Below, in pieces: positions 43,817 to 53,468 of a stretch of 64,000 bases of DNA. How positions within the stretch are numbered: the first letter of the stretch is position 1; each line of letters opens with the position of its first letter. Source of the DNA: Nevskia soli DSM 19509 (GTDB taxonomy: Bacteria; Pseudomonadota; Gammaproteobacteria; Nevskiales; Nevskiaceae). The notes under the pieces were generated by a model, which was given only the letters and a program-made list of their open reading frames with translations, searched no databases and had not been told where the DNA came from. The stretch is from the NCBI RefSeq assembly GCF_000711955.1, contig NZ_JONR01000010.1:134375-198374 (forward strand), read 5' to 3'. Position numbers and translations under genes: made by a program.

Positions 43817-44932
43817 TTGGACGAGGAGGCGCTGCGCGGCTGGCTGGCCCTGATCCGCGTTCCGGGCCTCGGCCCGGGCCGGGCGCGGCGCCTGCTGGAG
43901 CGCTTCGGCGAGCCGGCCGCGGTGTTCGGGGCCGGCGAGTCCGCCTGGCGCGGCGCCGGCCTGTCCGAAGCGCTGTGCCAGGGCCTGGCCCAGCCCGACC
44001 GGGCCGGGGTTGACCTCGACCTGGCCTGGCTGGCCGCATCGGCGCCCCCCGCCGTCCGCTCCTTCATCACCTTCCGCGATCTCCGCTACCCGCCGCAGCT
44101 GGCGGAAATCGCCCAGGCCCCGCTGGCCCTCTACGCCATCGGTGACCCCGATCTGCTGCGCCTGCCGCAGCTCGCCATGGTCGGCGCCCGCTCCGCCTCC
44201 GCCCAGGGCATGGAAAACGCCCAGGCCTTCGCCGCCGAGCTGGCCCGGCGCGGGCTCACCATCACCAGCGGCCTGGCCCTGGGCATCGACGCCGCCGCCC
44301 ATCGCGGCGCCCTGCTGGCCGACGGCCTGACCATCGCCGTCTGCGGCAACGGCCTCGACCGGGTCTACCCGGCGCGCAACCGCGAGCTGGCCCACACCAT
44401 CGCCGCACGCGGCCTGCTGCTGTCCGAATTCCCGGTCGGCGTGCCGCCGCTGCCGGAGCACTTCCCGCGCCGCAACCGCATCATCAGCGGCCTGGCGCTG
44501 GGCGTGCTGGTGGTGGAGGCGGCGCGCGAATCCGGCTCGCTCATCACCGCCCGCCTGGCCGGCGAGCAGGGCCGCGAGGTCTTCGCCATCCCCGGCTCCA
44601 TCCACAACCCGCTGGCGCGCGGCAGCCACGCCCTGATCCGTGAAGGCGCCAAGCTGGTGGAAACGGTCGACGACATCCTGGCCGAACTGGCGCCGCAGCT
44701 CCCGGCCGCGCGCGCCGCCCTCGGCGGCACGAATCCTGCTGCGTCCATCGGCGACCCGGAGCAGCTGCGGGTGTTGCAGGCCCTGGGTTTCGAGACGGTG
44801 TCGCTGGATCACCTGGTGGGGCGTCTGGGCCTGCCGGTGGAGCGGATTTCGGCGGCCCTGTTGACGCTGGAACTGGAAGGCCTGGTCTCGGCCGGGCCGG
44901 GCGATACCTTCACAAGGCTGCAACGCACTTGA
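43817..44932 (+). CDS. dprA: DNA-processing protein DprA
   Basis: The TTG start 9 bp after the LysM gene gives 371 residues. The N-terminal helix-hairpin region is LIRVPGLGPGRARRLLERFG. The Rossmann core has LAMVGARSASAQG, TSGLALGIDAAAHRGAL, VCGNGLDRVYPARN, LLLSEFPVG, FPRRNRIISGLALGVLVVEA and SGSLITARLAGEQGREVFAIPGS. The C-terminal winged-helix DprA domain is present. It loads RecA on incoming single-stranded DNA during natural transformation. No other competence gene is in the window. Confidence 0.96.
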   Translation: MDEEALRGWLALIRVPGLGPGRARRLLERFGEPAAVFGAGESAWRGAGLSEALCQGLAQPDRAGVDLDLAWLAASAPPAVRSFITFRDLRYPPQLAEIAQAPLALYAIGDPDLLRLPQLAMVGARSASAQGMENAQAFAAELARRGLTITSGLALGIDAAAHRGALLADGLTIAVCGNGLDRVYPARNRELAHTIAARGLLLSEFPVGVPPLPEHFPRRNRIISGLALGVLVVEAARESGSLITARLAGEQGREVFAIPGSIHNPLARGSHALIREGAKLVETVDDILAELAPQLPAARAALGGTNPAASIGDPEQLRVLQALGFETVSLDHLVGRLGLPVERISAALLTLELEGLVSAGPGDTFTRLQRT

Positions 44933-45007
44933 GCTAAACAGCAAGGAGTGAAAAGATAGCGAAAAAAGGGGCTTGATCGGGGTTTTAGGCGGGGCGGCAG
45001 ACGCGGC

Positions 45008-45035
45008 TTGTCCGCGGAAGGTTCGCCCTTATAAT
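45008..45035 (+). promoter_or_regulatory. Sigma70 promoter for smg
   Basis: TTGTCC at 45008-45013 and a consensus TATAAT at 45030-45035 are 16 bp apart. Transcription would start near 45042, giving a leader of about 38 nt that contains a perfect hairpin. Confidence 0.65.
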
Positions 45036-45050
45036 GGCTAAACCTGATAA

Positions 45051-45073
45051 CGCGCCGGCCTCAATCCGGCGCG
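45051..45073 (+). promoter_or_regulatory. Leader hairpin in front of smg
   Basis: CGCGCCGG and CCGGCGCG form a perfect 8-bp stem with a 7-nt loop, ending 6 bp before the smg start codon and just before the weak AAGAG ribosome-binding site. It could limit translation initiation; there is no T tract, so it is not a terminator. Confidence 0.45.
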
Positions 45074-45079
45074 AAAGAG

Positions 45080-45547
45080 ATGAAAGAAACCCTTCTCGAT
45101 GTACTGATGTACCTCTTCGAGAACTACCACGACGGTGAGTTCTCCGACTCCGACAACCAGGAAACCCTGCGCGTCGAACTGGCCGCCGCCGGGTTCCCCG
45201 AAGAAGAAGTGGGCCACGCCTTCGCCTGGCTCGACGGCCTGGCCAACCAGCGCAACGCCCCGCCCCTGGCCGGACGCACCGACGCCCTGCGCATTTACGC
45301 GCCCCAGGAACAGGAACGCCTCTCGGCCGAGTGCCGCGGCTTCCTCCTGTACCTGGAACAGCTCGGCATCCTCAACCCCGAAAGCCGCGAACTGGTGATC
45401 GAACGCCTGCTCGCCCTGGAAGAGGAAGTCGATCTCGAGCGCGTCAAATGGGTCTGCCTGCTGGTGCTGATCAACCAGCCCGGCGAGGAAGAAGCGGCGG
45501 TGCACCTGGAAGACATGGTGTACTACCAGGGCGAGTTCCTACATTAG
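45080..45547 (+). CDS. smg: Smg/DUF494 family protein
   Basis: This 155-residue acidic protein begins MKETLLDVLMYLFENYHDGE, the standard Smg N-terminus, followed by LRVELAAAGFPEEEVGHAFAWLDGL, and ends with KWVCLLVLINQPGEEEAAVHLEDMVYYQGEFLH. Smg is found between dprA and topA in many beta- and gammaproteobacteria; its function is unknown. A promoter and a leader hairpin precede it, and a hairpin without a T tract follows. Confidence 0.95.
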   Translation: MKETLLDVLMYLFENYHDGEFSDSDNQETLRVELAAAGFPEEEVGHAFAWLDGLANQRNAPPLAGRTDALRIYAPQEQERLSAECRGFLLYLEQLGILNPESRELVIERLLALEEEVDLERVKWVCLLVLINQPGEEEAAVHLEDMVYYQGEFLH

Positions 45548-45564
45548 GTCCATCCTGGACAAGA

Positions 45565-45584
45565 CCGGGCCATCCGTGGCCCGG
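45565..45584 (+). repeat. Hairpin after smg
   Basis: CCGGGCCA and TGGCCCGG form a perfect 8-bp stem with a 4-nt loop 17 bp after the smg stop. It resembles a terminator stem but lacks a T run. Confidence 0.5.
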
Positions 45585-45610
45585 ACTGTTGAAACAAGCG
45601 CCCTTGAAGG

Positions 45611-45883
45611 GTGGATGGGCTGTCCCTGATGCTGCCGAGCGAGTGGCAGCTATTGGAAACATTCTCCACCCACCTAGCGGCGGAAATCGCCGCAGGCGTC
45701 CTGCGCGCGGACTCGGTGCCGGTGCGGGTCGAGTCCTTCGGCATCGTTCCCGGTCTGGAGCAGGGCAGTCAGCTGATGGTCCCTGTCGCCCTGATGCACC
45801 GCGCGCGCTGGTTGCTGGCGCAGGCCCGGGTCAGCGATGCCGAGCTCGACGCGCTCGCCATGGGAACCCCGCCGGAACCCTGA
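45611..45883 (+). CDS. DUF2007-like small protein
   Basis: GTG 45611 gives 90 residues, with an alternative ATG at 45629. The segment WQLLETFSTHLAAEIAAGVLRADSVPVRVES, followed by a short beta region and ALMHRARWLLAQARVSDAELDAL, resembles DUF2007 (putative signal-transducing) proteins, which resemble a PII-like fold. The role is unknown. It sits between smg and topA with about 200 bp of gene-free sequence before topA; I see no other gene there. Confidence 0.65.
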   Translation: MDGLSLMLPSEWQLLETFSTHLAAEIAAGVLRADSVPVRVESFGIVPGLEQGSQLMVPVALMHRARWLLAQARVSDAELDALAMGTPPEP

Positions 45884-46084
45884 GTCCATCGCGATTCGAA
45901 CCGTCGGCGGCGCTGCCCGGCGGTAAATTTTCACATCCGGTTTCGGCGGCTTGCGCCTTGACGAAATTGGCTTTGGCGCGCCTTTTCGGCCGCCTCCGGC
46001 GCTGGACAGGCCGCGGCAGCGCTTGTATAAGCTGACGCCCCACGCGCCATAAAACGCGAAATCCGGGTTAGAGCTTCCCCAAGC

Positions 46085-48553
<2,469 letters not shown>

Positions 48554-48560
48554 GTCGGGC

Positions 48561-49115
48561 ATGGCAACGACGCCCCTGCGCATTGCCTGCGCGGCGCTAC
48601 GAGCCGGCGGCGTCATCGCCTATCCCACCGAGGCGGTGTGGGGCCTGGGCTGCGAACCGCTCAACGAGCGCGCGGTGGACAAGCTGCTGACCCTCAAGCG
48701 CCGCGACTGGCGCAAGGGCCTGATCCTGGTGGCGGCGGACTTCGCCCAGCTCGAGCCCTTCGTGCAACTGCCTTCGCGCACCGCGCAGAAGCGCGCCTTC
48801 GCCACCTGGCCGGGGCCGGCCACCTGGGTGTTTCCGGCTTCCGACCATACGCCGATGTGGATCAGCGGCGAGCGCGACAGCGTCGCCATCCGCGTCAGCG
48901 CCCACCCGGTGGTGCAGGCGCTGTGCCTGGCCTACGGCGGCCCCATCGTCTCCACCAGCGCCAACCGCGCCGGCCATGAAGCCATCCGCAGCGCCAGCGG
49001 CGTGCGCCTGGCCTTCCGCCGCAGCATCGACGCCCTGGTCCCGGGCGCCCTCGGCAAGCAGGAATCGCCGACCACGATCCGCGACGTCATCAGCGGCATG
49101 ATCCTGCGCCGATGA
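48561..49115 (+). CDS. tsaC: Threonylcarbamoyl-AMP synthase
   Basis: The ATG at 48561 gives 184 residues, the TsaC (short, YrdC) form. Conserved parts are GGVIAYPTEAVWGLGCEP, LLTLKRRDWRKGLILVA, WPGPATWVFPAS, SVAIRVSAHPVVQALC and IVSTSANRAGHEA. It makes the threonylcarbamoyl-AMP used to form t6A37 in tRNAs that read ANN codons. The stop overlaps the hemF start (ATGA), so the two are translationally coupled. Confidence 0.97.
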   Translation: MATTPLRIACAALRAGGVIAYPTEAVWGLGCEPLNERAVDKLLTLKRRDWRKGLILVAADFAQLEPFVQLPSRTAQKRAFATWPGPATWVFPASDHTPMWISGERDSVAIRVSAHPVVQALCLAYGGPIVSTSANRAGHEAIRSASGVRLAFRRSIDALVPGALGKQESPTTIRDVISGMILRR

Positions 49116-50149
49116 GCACAATCGATATCCAGGCGGTCGAAACCTATCTGCGCGATTTGCAGAACCGCATCTGCGCGGCCTTCGAGCAGCTCGACGGCGC
49201 AGCGAAATTCCGGCACGACACCTGGTCGCGTGCGGAAGGTGGCGGCGGTGAAAGCCGTGTGCTCGCCGATGGCGCCGTGTTCGAACGCGCCGGCGTCAAT
49301 TTCTCCGATGTGACCGGTGCGAAGCTGCCGCCCTCCGCCACCGCCCAGCGGCCGGAACTGAGCGGCCGCGGCTTCCGCGCCATGGGCGTGTCGCTGGTGG
49401 TGCACCCGCGCAATCCCTACGCGCCGACCATGCATTGCAACGTGCGCTTCCTCGTTGCCGAGGCCCCCGGTGCGGAGCCGGCTCGCGACGCCATGTCTGG
49501 AAAAGGAGGGGCGAGTGCCGGCGGCGCGGCTCCGGGATCGCCAGCGAACGCGAGCCCTTCGGCCCCTCCCGCACCCACCTCGCTTCGCGAGGGCACCGTG
49601 TCAGGGCCGATCTGGTGGTTCGGCGGCGGCTTCGACCTCACGCCGTATTACGGCTTCGAGGAAGACGTGCGCCACTGGCACGGTGTCGCCCGCGACGCCT
49701 GCGCGCCCTTCGGTCCGCAGGTGCACCCGAAGCTGAAGCAATGGTGCGACGACTACTTCTTCCTCAAGCATCGCAACGAGCCGCGCGGCGTCGGCGGCCT
49801 GTTCTTCGACGATTGGCGCGAAGGCGGCTTCGAGCAGAGCTTCGCCCTGATGCGCAGCGTCGGCGACAGCCTGTTGCCGGCCTACCTGCCCATCGCGCTG
49901 CGCCGCAAGGACATGCCTTACGGCCAGCGTGAGCGCGACTGGCAGCTCTACCGGCGCGGCCGCTACGTCGAGTTCAACCTGGTGTGGGATCGCGGTACCC
50001 TGTTCGGCTTGCAGTCCGGCGGCCGTATCGAGTCCATACTGATGTCGATGCCGCCGCTGGCGGCCTGGCGTTACGATCATCACCCCGAGCCCGGCTCGGC
50101 GGAGGCGCGCTTGTACGAGGAATTCCTGATCAGGCGGAACTGGGTCTAG
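49112..50149 (+). CDS. hemF: Oxygen-dependent coproporphyrinogen III oxidase with an internal insertion
   Basis: The 345-residue product is HemF (family about 300 residues): FEQLDGAAKFRHDTWSRAEGGGGESRVL, NPYAPTMHCNVRFLVAEAPGAEP, IWWFGGGFDLTPYYGFEEDVRHWH, LPIALRRKDMPYGQRERDWQLYRRGRYVEFNLVWDRGTLFGLQSGGRIESILMSMPP. Between Pro123 and Ile167 lies an insert of about 43 residues (nt 49481-49609) rich in Gly, Ala, Ser and Pro that separates two segments normally adjacent. It is in frame and likely forms a disordered loop at the surface. HemF converts coproporphyrinogen III to protoporphyrinogen IX; hemE is at 16.2 kb. Confidence 0.96.
   Translation: MSTIDIQAVETYLRDLQNRICAAFEQLDGAAKFRHDTWSRAEGGGGESRVLADGAVFERAGVNFSDVTGAKLPPSATAQRPELSGRGFRAMGVSLVVHPRNPYAPTMHCNVRFLVAEAPGAEPARDAMSGKGGASAGGAAPGSPANASPSAPPAPTSLREGTVSGPIWWFGGGFDLTPYYGFEEDVRHWHGVARDACAPFGPQVHPKLKQWCDDYFFLKHRNEPRGVGGLFFDDWREGGFEQSFALMRSVGDSLLPAYLPIALRRKDMPYGQRERDWQLYRRGRYVEFNLVWDRGTLFGLQSGGRIESILMSMPPLAAWRYDHHPEPGSAEARLYEEFLIRRNWV
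49481..49609. repeat. In-frame inserted element within hemF
   Basis: The 129-bp insert lies between two GCCG tetramers (ending at 49480 and 49609). It contains inverted pairs such as GCTCGCG (49481) with CGCGAGC, GGAGGGGC with GCCCCTCC, and a CCTCG/CGAGG hairpin near its right end. This composition fits a palindromic repeat that entered the gene without shifting the frame. Confidence 0.6.
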
Positions 50150-50151
50150 CC

Positions 50152-50529
50152 ATGGCCCTGAGCCGACGCCTGCGCCTGATGGCGCATCCCTGGCGGCTGG
50201 CGGTGGAACGCCTGCCGCGCGACGCCGCCCTGCCGCTGCCGTCCTCGCAGGACGGCCTGTTCGCCGTGGTGCGCACGCAGGAGTCGTTGACCGTGGTGCG
50301 CGAGGCGGACGAGGCCTTCACCGGCACGGTGTGGCGCGCGCTGGAAGTCGCCGGGCCTTTCCCGTTCTCCGAGTCCGGCGTGCTCGCCGCCGTGGCCGGC
50401 CCGCTGGCCGAGGCCGGCGTCAGCATCTTCGCCGTCAACAGCTACGAAACCGAATACGTGCTGGTGCAGGAGCCGGACCTGGAGCGCGCGCGTACCGCGC
50501 TCGAGCAGGTCGGGCATCTCTTGGCCTGA
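50152..50529 (+). CDS. ACT-domain (CASTOR-like) protein
   Basis: This 125-residue protein starts two bases after the hemF stop. PLPSSQDGLFAVVRTQESLTVVREADEA followed by FPFSESGVLAAVAGPLAEAGVSIFAVNSYETEYVLVQEPDLERARTALEQVGH has the paired ACT-like arrangement of CASTOR/ACT amino-acid sensor domains. It may bind an amino acid, but the ligand and target are unknown. It is tightly packed between hemF and oxyR. Confidence 0.83.
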   Translation: MALSRRLRLMAHPWRLAVERLPRDAALPLPSSQDGLFAVVRTQESLTVVREADEAFTGTVWRALEVAGPFPFSESGVLAAVAGPLAEAGVSIFAVNSYETEYVLVQEPDLERARTALEQVGHLLA

Positions 50530-50539
50530 GCCCCCAGAC

Positions 50540-51484
50540 ATGACCCTCACCGAACTGCGTTACCTGGTGAACCTCGACAAGGAGCGCCACTTCTCGCGCG
50601 CCGCCGAGCGTTCCTTCGTGTCGCAGCCGACTCTGTCGGTGGCGCTGAAGAAGCTGGAAGAGGAGTTGGGCGTGGCGCTGTTCGAGCGCATCCGCGGCGA
50701 AGCGCGGCCGACGCCGGTGGGCGAGCGCATCATCGCCCAGGCGCGGCGCGTGCTGGCCGAGGCCAAGCGCGTCGAGGACATCGCCGGCGAAGGCAAGGAC
50801 GAACTGGTCGGGCCGCTGCGCCTCGGCGCCATCTACACCGTCGGCCCCTACCTGCTGCCCGCCCTGGTGCCGGAGCTGCGCCAGCGCGCGCCGCTGATGC
50901 CGCTGGTGATCGAGGAGAATTTCACCGCGGTGCTGCTGGAGCAGTTGCGCGACAACGAGCTGGACGTGGCCATCATCGCCTTGCCGGTGGACCTGCACGG
51001 CCTCTCGGCCTGGCCGCTGTACGACGAGGAATTCGTGGTGGTGCTGCCGCGCGATCACCGCTGGGTGCACGAGACCTCGCTGCCCGCGAAGAAACTGGCG
51101 GAAGAGCACCTGCTGCTGCTCGGTCCCGGCCACTGCTTCCGCGACCAGGTCATCGCCGTCTGCCCCAAGTGCGTCGACGCCGAAGGCGACGGGCCGCGCC
51201 CGCATACCGGCAGCTCGCTGGAAACGATCCGCTACATGGTCGATAGCGGCCTGGGCATCACCGTGCTGCCGCGCGGCTCGGTCGACAACCGCCCGGCCGA
51301 ACCGAACCCATTGCCCTCGGTGCCGCTCGCCGCCCCGGCGCCGACGCGCCGCATCGGCCTGATCTGGCGCCGCAGCTTCCCGCGCCAGCAGGCCGTGCAG
51401 ATCCTGCGTGACGCCATCGTCAACGGCGGCATCCGCGGCGTGCGCATGCTGCACGATGCGCAGGCGCAGATCGCCGAAGGCTGA
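50540..51484 (+). CDS. oxyR: Hydrogen-peroxide-sensing LysR-type regulator OxyR
   Basis: The 314-residue LysR protein has the helix-turn-helix TELRYLVNLDKERHFSRAAERSFVSQPTLSVALKKLEEELGVALFER. The redox cysteines fall exactly at Cys199 and Cys208 (GHCFRDQVIAVC), the same positions as in E. coli OxyR, with a further Cys at 211. The effector domain also has the GSSLETIRYMVDSGLGITVLP segment. It activates peroxide defence genes when the two cysteines form a disulfide. No catalase or peroxiredoxin gene is adjacent. Confidence 0.96.
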   Translation: MTLTELRYLVNLDKERHFSRAAERSFVSQPTLSVALKKLEEELGVALFERIRGEARPTPVGERIIAQARRVLAEAKRVEDIAGEGKDELVGPLRLGAIYTVGPYLLPALVPELRQRAPLMPLVIEENFTAVLLEQLRDNELDVAIIALPVDLHGLSAWPLYDEEFVVVLPRDHRWVHETSLPAKKLAEEHLLLLGPGHCFRDQVIAVCPKCVDAEGDGPRPHTGSSLETIRYMVDSGLGITVLPRGSVDNRPAEPNPLPSVPLAAPAPTRRIGLIWRRSFPRQQAVQILRDAIVNGGIRGVRMLHDAQAQIAEG

Positions 51485-51497
51485 TGTCCAAAGGCTG

Positions 51498-52214
51498 ATG
51501 ACCGACGCCCTGGCGAAAGCCCTCCGCGATTTCTTCACCCCGCGCATGCTCGGCCTGGTGCTGTGGCCGCTGCTCGGCTCGGTGTTGCTGTGGTCCCTGC
51601 TCGGTTATTTCTTCTGGCACGACCTGGTCAACGGCCTGCAGCACCTGGCCTCGGTGCCGGCGCTGAAAAACCTGTTCGGCGACACCGTGCTGCACGTGGT
51701 CAGCGAATTCAGCGTAGCCGTCGCCCTGTTCCTGATCCTGCCGCCGCTGGTGCAGGCCACAGCCCTGCTGATCACCGCCACCGTGGCGATGCCGCTGATG
51801 GTCGAGTTCGTGGCGCGGCGCGACTACCCGCAACTGGAGCGCCGCCGCGGCGGCACCATCATGGGCAGCGTCTGGAACGCCCTGGGATCGACCCTGGCCT
51901 ACCTGCTGCTGTGGCTGGTGACCTTGCCCCTGTGGCTGTTCGGCCTGCCCGCCGTCGTACTGCCGGTGCTGCTCAACGGCTGGCTCAACGACCGTCTGTT
52001 CCGCTACGACGCCCTCTCCGAGCACGCCAGCCGCGACGAGTACGCCCTGCTGCGCGGCCGCGCCGGCGGCCGGTTCTACCTGCTCGGCTGCGTCGCCTCC
52101 CTGATCCAGCTGGTGCCGGTGGTGAACCTGGTCGCGCCGGTCTACTCCGGCCTCTGCTTCATCCATTTCGGCTGCGCGGCGCTGGTCAGGCTGCGTTCAT
52201 CTGCGGCTGCTTGA
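51498..52214 (+). CDS. EI24/CysZ-family membrane protein
   Basis: The ATG at 51498 gives 238 residues with four membrane segments: LVLWPLLGSVLLWSLLGYFFW, VAVALFLILPPLVQATALLI, TLAYLLLWLVTLPLWLFG and LIQLVPVVNLVAPVYSGL. The segment LNGWLNDRLFRYDALSEHASRDEY is typical of EI24-domain proteins; the CysZ branch is a sulfate transporter. A different subgroup is possible, so I do not assign sulfate transport. It follows oxyR by 13 bp and may be co-transcribed with it. Confidence 0.85.
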   Translation: MTDALAKALRDFFTPRMLGLVLWPLLGSVLLWSLLGYFFWHDLVNGLQHLASVPALKNLFGDTVLHVVSEFSVAVALFLILPPLVQATALLITATVAMPLMVEFVARRDYPQLERRRGGTIMGSVWNALGSTLAYLLLWLVTLPLWLFGLPAVVLPVLLNGWLNDRLFRYDALSEHASRDEYALLRGRAGGRFYLLGCVASLIQLVPVVNLVAPVYSGLCFIHFGCAALVRLRSSAAA

Positions 52215-52316
52215 ATATCAGCCGGCAGGCCGACTTGAATTCGGCCGTTCCGGCGGCATTTTTGCCCTAGAACGCTGTCCAACGTTGCAAGTGACGTCGT
52301 CCCACGGAGTTTCTCC

Positions 52317-53135
52317 ATGTCCAGATCCTTTTTATCCAAATCAGCGCTGATCCTGCTGCTGGCGGCCTGCGCCGGCTTCGGCGGCGCCGCCGCGGCGGCG
52401 GATGCCACCCTGCCGCAGGTCTACGACGCCGCCAACAGCGGCCACCTCGACCAGGCACAGACCATGATGGTGCAGGTCCTCAAGGACCACCCGAACAGCG
52501 CCAAGGCCCATTACGTGGCGGCCGAGCTGGATGCCCGCCAGGGCAGGTTCGCCACCGCGCGTGACGAGTTCCAGACCGCCGAGCGGCTCGAGCCGGGCCT
52601 GCCCTTCGCCAAGCCGGACTCGGTGAACGCCCTGCGCGCGCAGTTGTTTCCGCAGCAGCGCGCCACGCCGGTGAACAGCATCGCGCCGATTCCTGCGCAT
52701 TCCTCCGGCATTCCCTGGGGCATGGTGCTCGGCATCGGCTTCGTCGTCGCCATCGCCTGGATGTTGCTGCGGCGGCGTCAGCAGGCGGTGATGCCCGGCG
52801 GCTACGCCGGTCCGGGCGCGGGCGGCGCGCCTTACGGCGGCGGCTACGGCAATGGCTATCCGCCTCCCAGCGGCGGTTCCGGCCTGCTCGGCAGCCTCGG
52901 CACCGGTCTTGCGGTCGGCGCCGGCGTGGTGGCGGGCGAAGAGCTGGCGCACCGCTTCCTCGACGGCGGCGAACGGCGCGTGGAAGGAGGCGGTGGTGGC
53001 GACAGCTACCGCGAGCCGCAGCGCGACCCCAACGCCGATATGGGCGGCAACGACTTCGGCGTCAACGACACCAGCTCCTGGGACGATGGCGGCGGCGACA
53101 GCGGCGGTGGCGGCGGGGACGACAGCTGGTCCTGA
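52317..53135 (+). CDS. Secreted or anchored TPR-like protein with Gly-rich tail
   Basis: The 272-residue protein has a signal peptide (ILLLAACAGFGGAAAA; an LAAC lipobox is possible). A short TPR-like helix pair follows (YDAANSGHLDQAQTMMVQVLKDHPNSAKAHYVAAELDARQGRFATARDEFQTAERLEPG, residues 35-95). A single membrane helix lies near 135-155 (WGMVLGIGFVVAIAWMLLRRR). The rest is low-complexity Gly/Tyr-rich and ends in a GGGDSW-type motif, which also occurs in membrane-linked tail proteins. The function is unknown. Confidence 0.78.
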   Translation: MSRSFLSKSALILLLAACAGFGGAAAAADATLPQVYDAANSGHLDQAQTMMVQVLKDHPNSAKAHYVAAELDARQGRFATARDEFQTAERLEPGLPFAKPDSVNALRAQLFPQQRATPVNSIAPIPAHSSGIPWGMVLGIGFVVAIAWMLLRRRQQAVMPGGYAGPGAGGAPYGGGYGNGYPPPSGGSGLLGSLGTGLAVGAGVVAGEELAHRFLDGGERRVEGGGGGDSYREPQRDPNADMGGNDFGVNDTSSWDDGGGDSGGGGGDDSWS

Positions 53136-53468
53136 GCCGTATCGTCCGATCCCGCTTTCTTCCAGAGGAGGAGCCGCCGATCGCGGACTCCTCCTCGGGG
53201 GATAGTGGCGAGCCGCTTCTTCGCAGGGTGATCCGGGAGCGTGCCGATGGTATTGGGTAGGGCGTAGTAGCGCCCCTCCGTCCGGCGCCCGGGGGCCTGT
53301 GGGTACTGCTCAGGTACGGAATTGGATTTTTCGCAATGAGGTGACGCCAGCCGTCCGTGTATTGTTGCAGTGCGGTGAAGGATATTTGCCAAGGACGCTC
53401 GACTCGGCTTATTTTCCAGCCAGGGGAAAGTGTTCCCCAACAAAAAAATACATGGATGGAGATCACCG
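53136..53468. other. Gene-free stretch with a perfect hairpin
   Basis: This 333-bp region has no gene I can support. At its left end GAGGAGGAG (53166-53174) and CTCCTCCTC (53189-53197) form a 9-bp stem with a 14-nt loop, probably the end of the upstream transcript, though there is no T tract. The right half is AT-richer and ends in a GGAG ribosome-binding site for the next gene, so its promoter must lie there. Confidence 0.55.

Noticed and set aside
44933..45079. Possible tRNA or small RNA between dprA and smg
   Set aside because: No cloverleaf or CCA-type end is visible. The region is explained by a promoter and a leader hairpin.
45584..45600. Intrinsic terminator after the smg hairpin
   Set aside because: The stem is good but there is no T run after it, so rho-independent termination is not supported.
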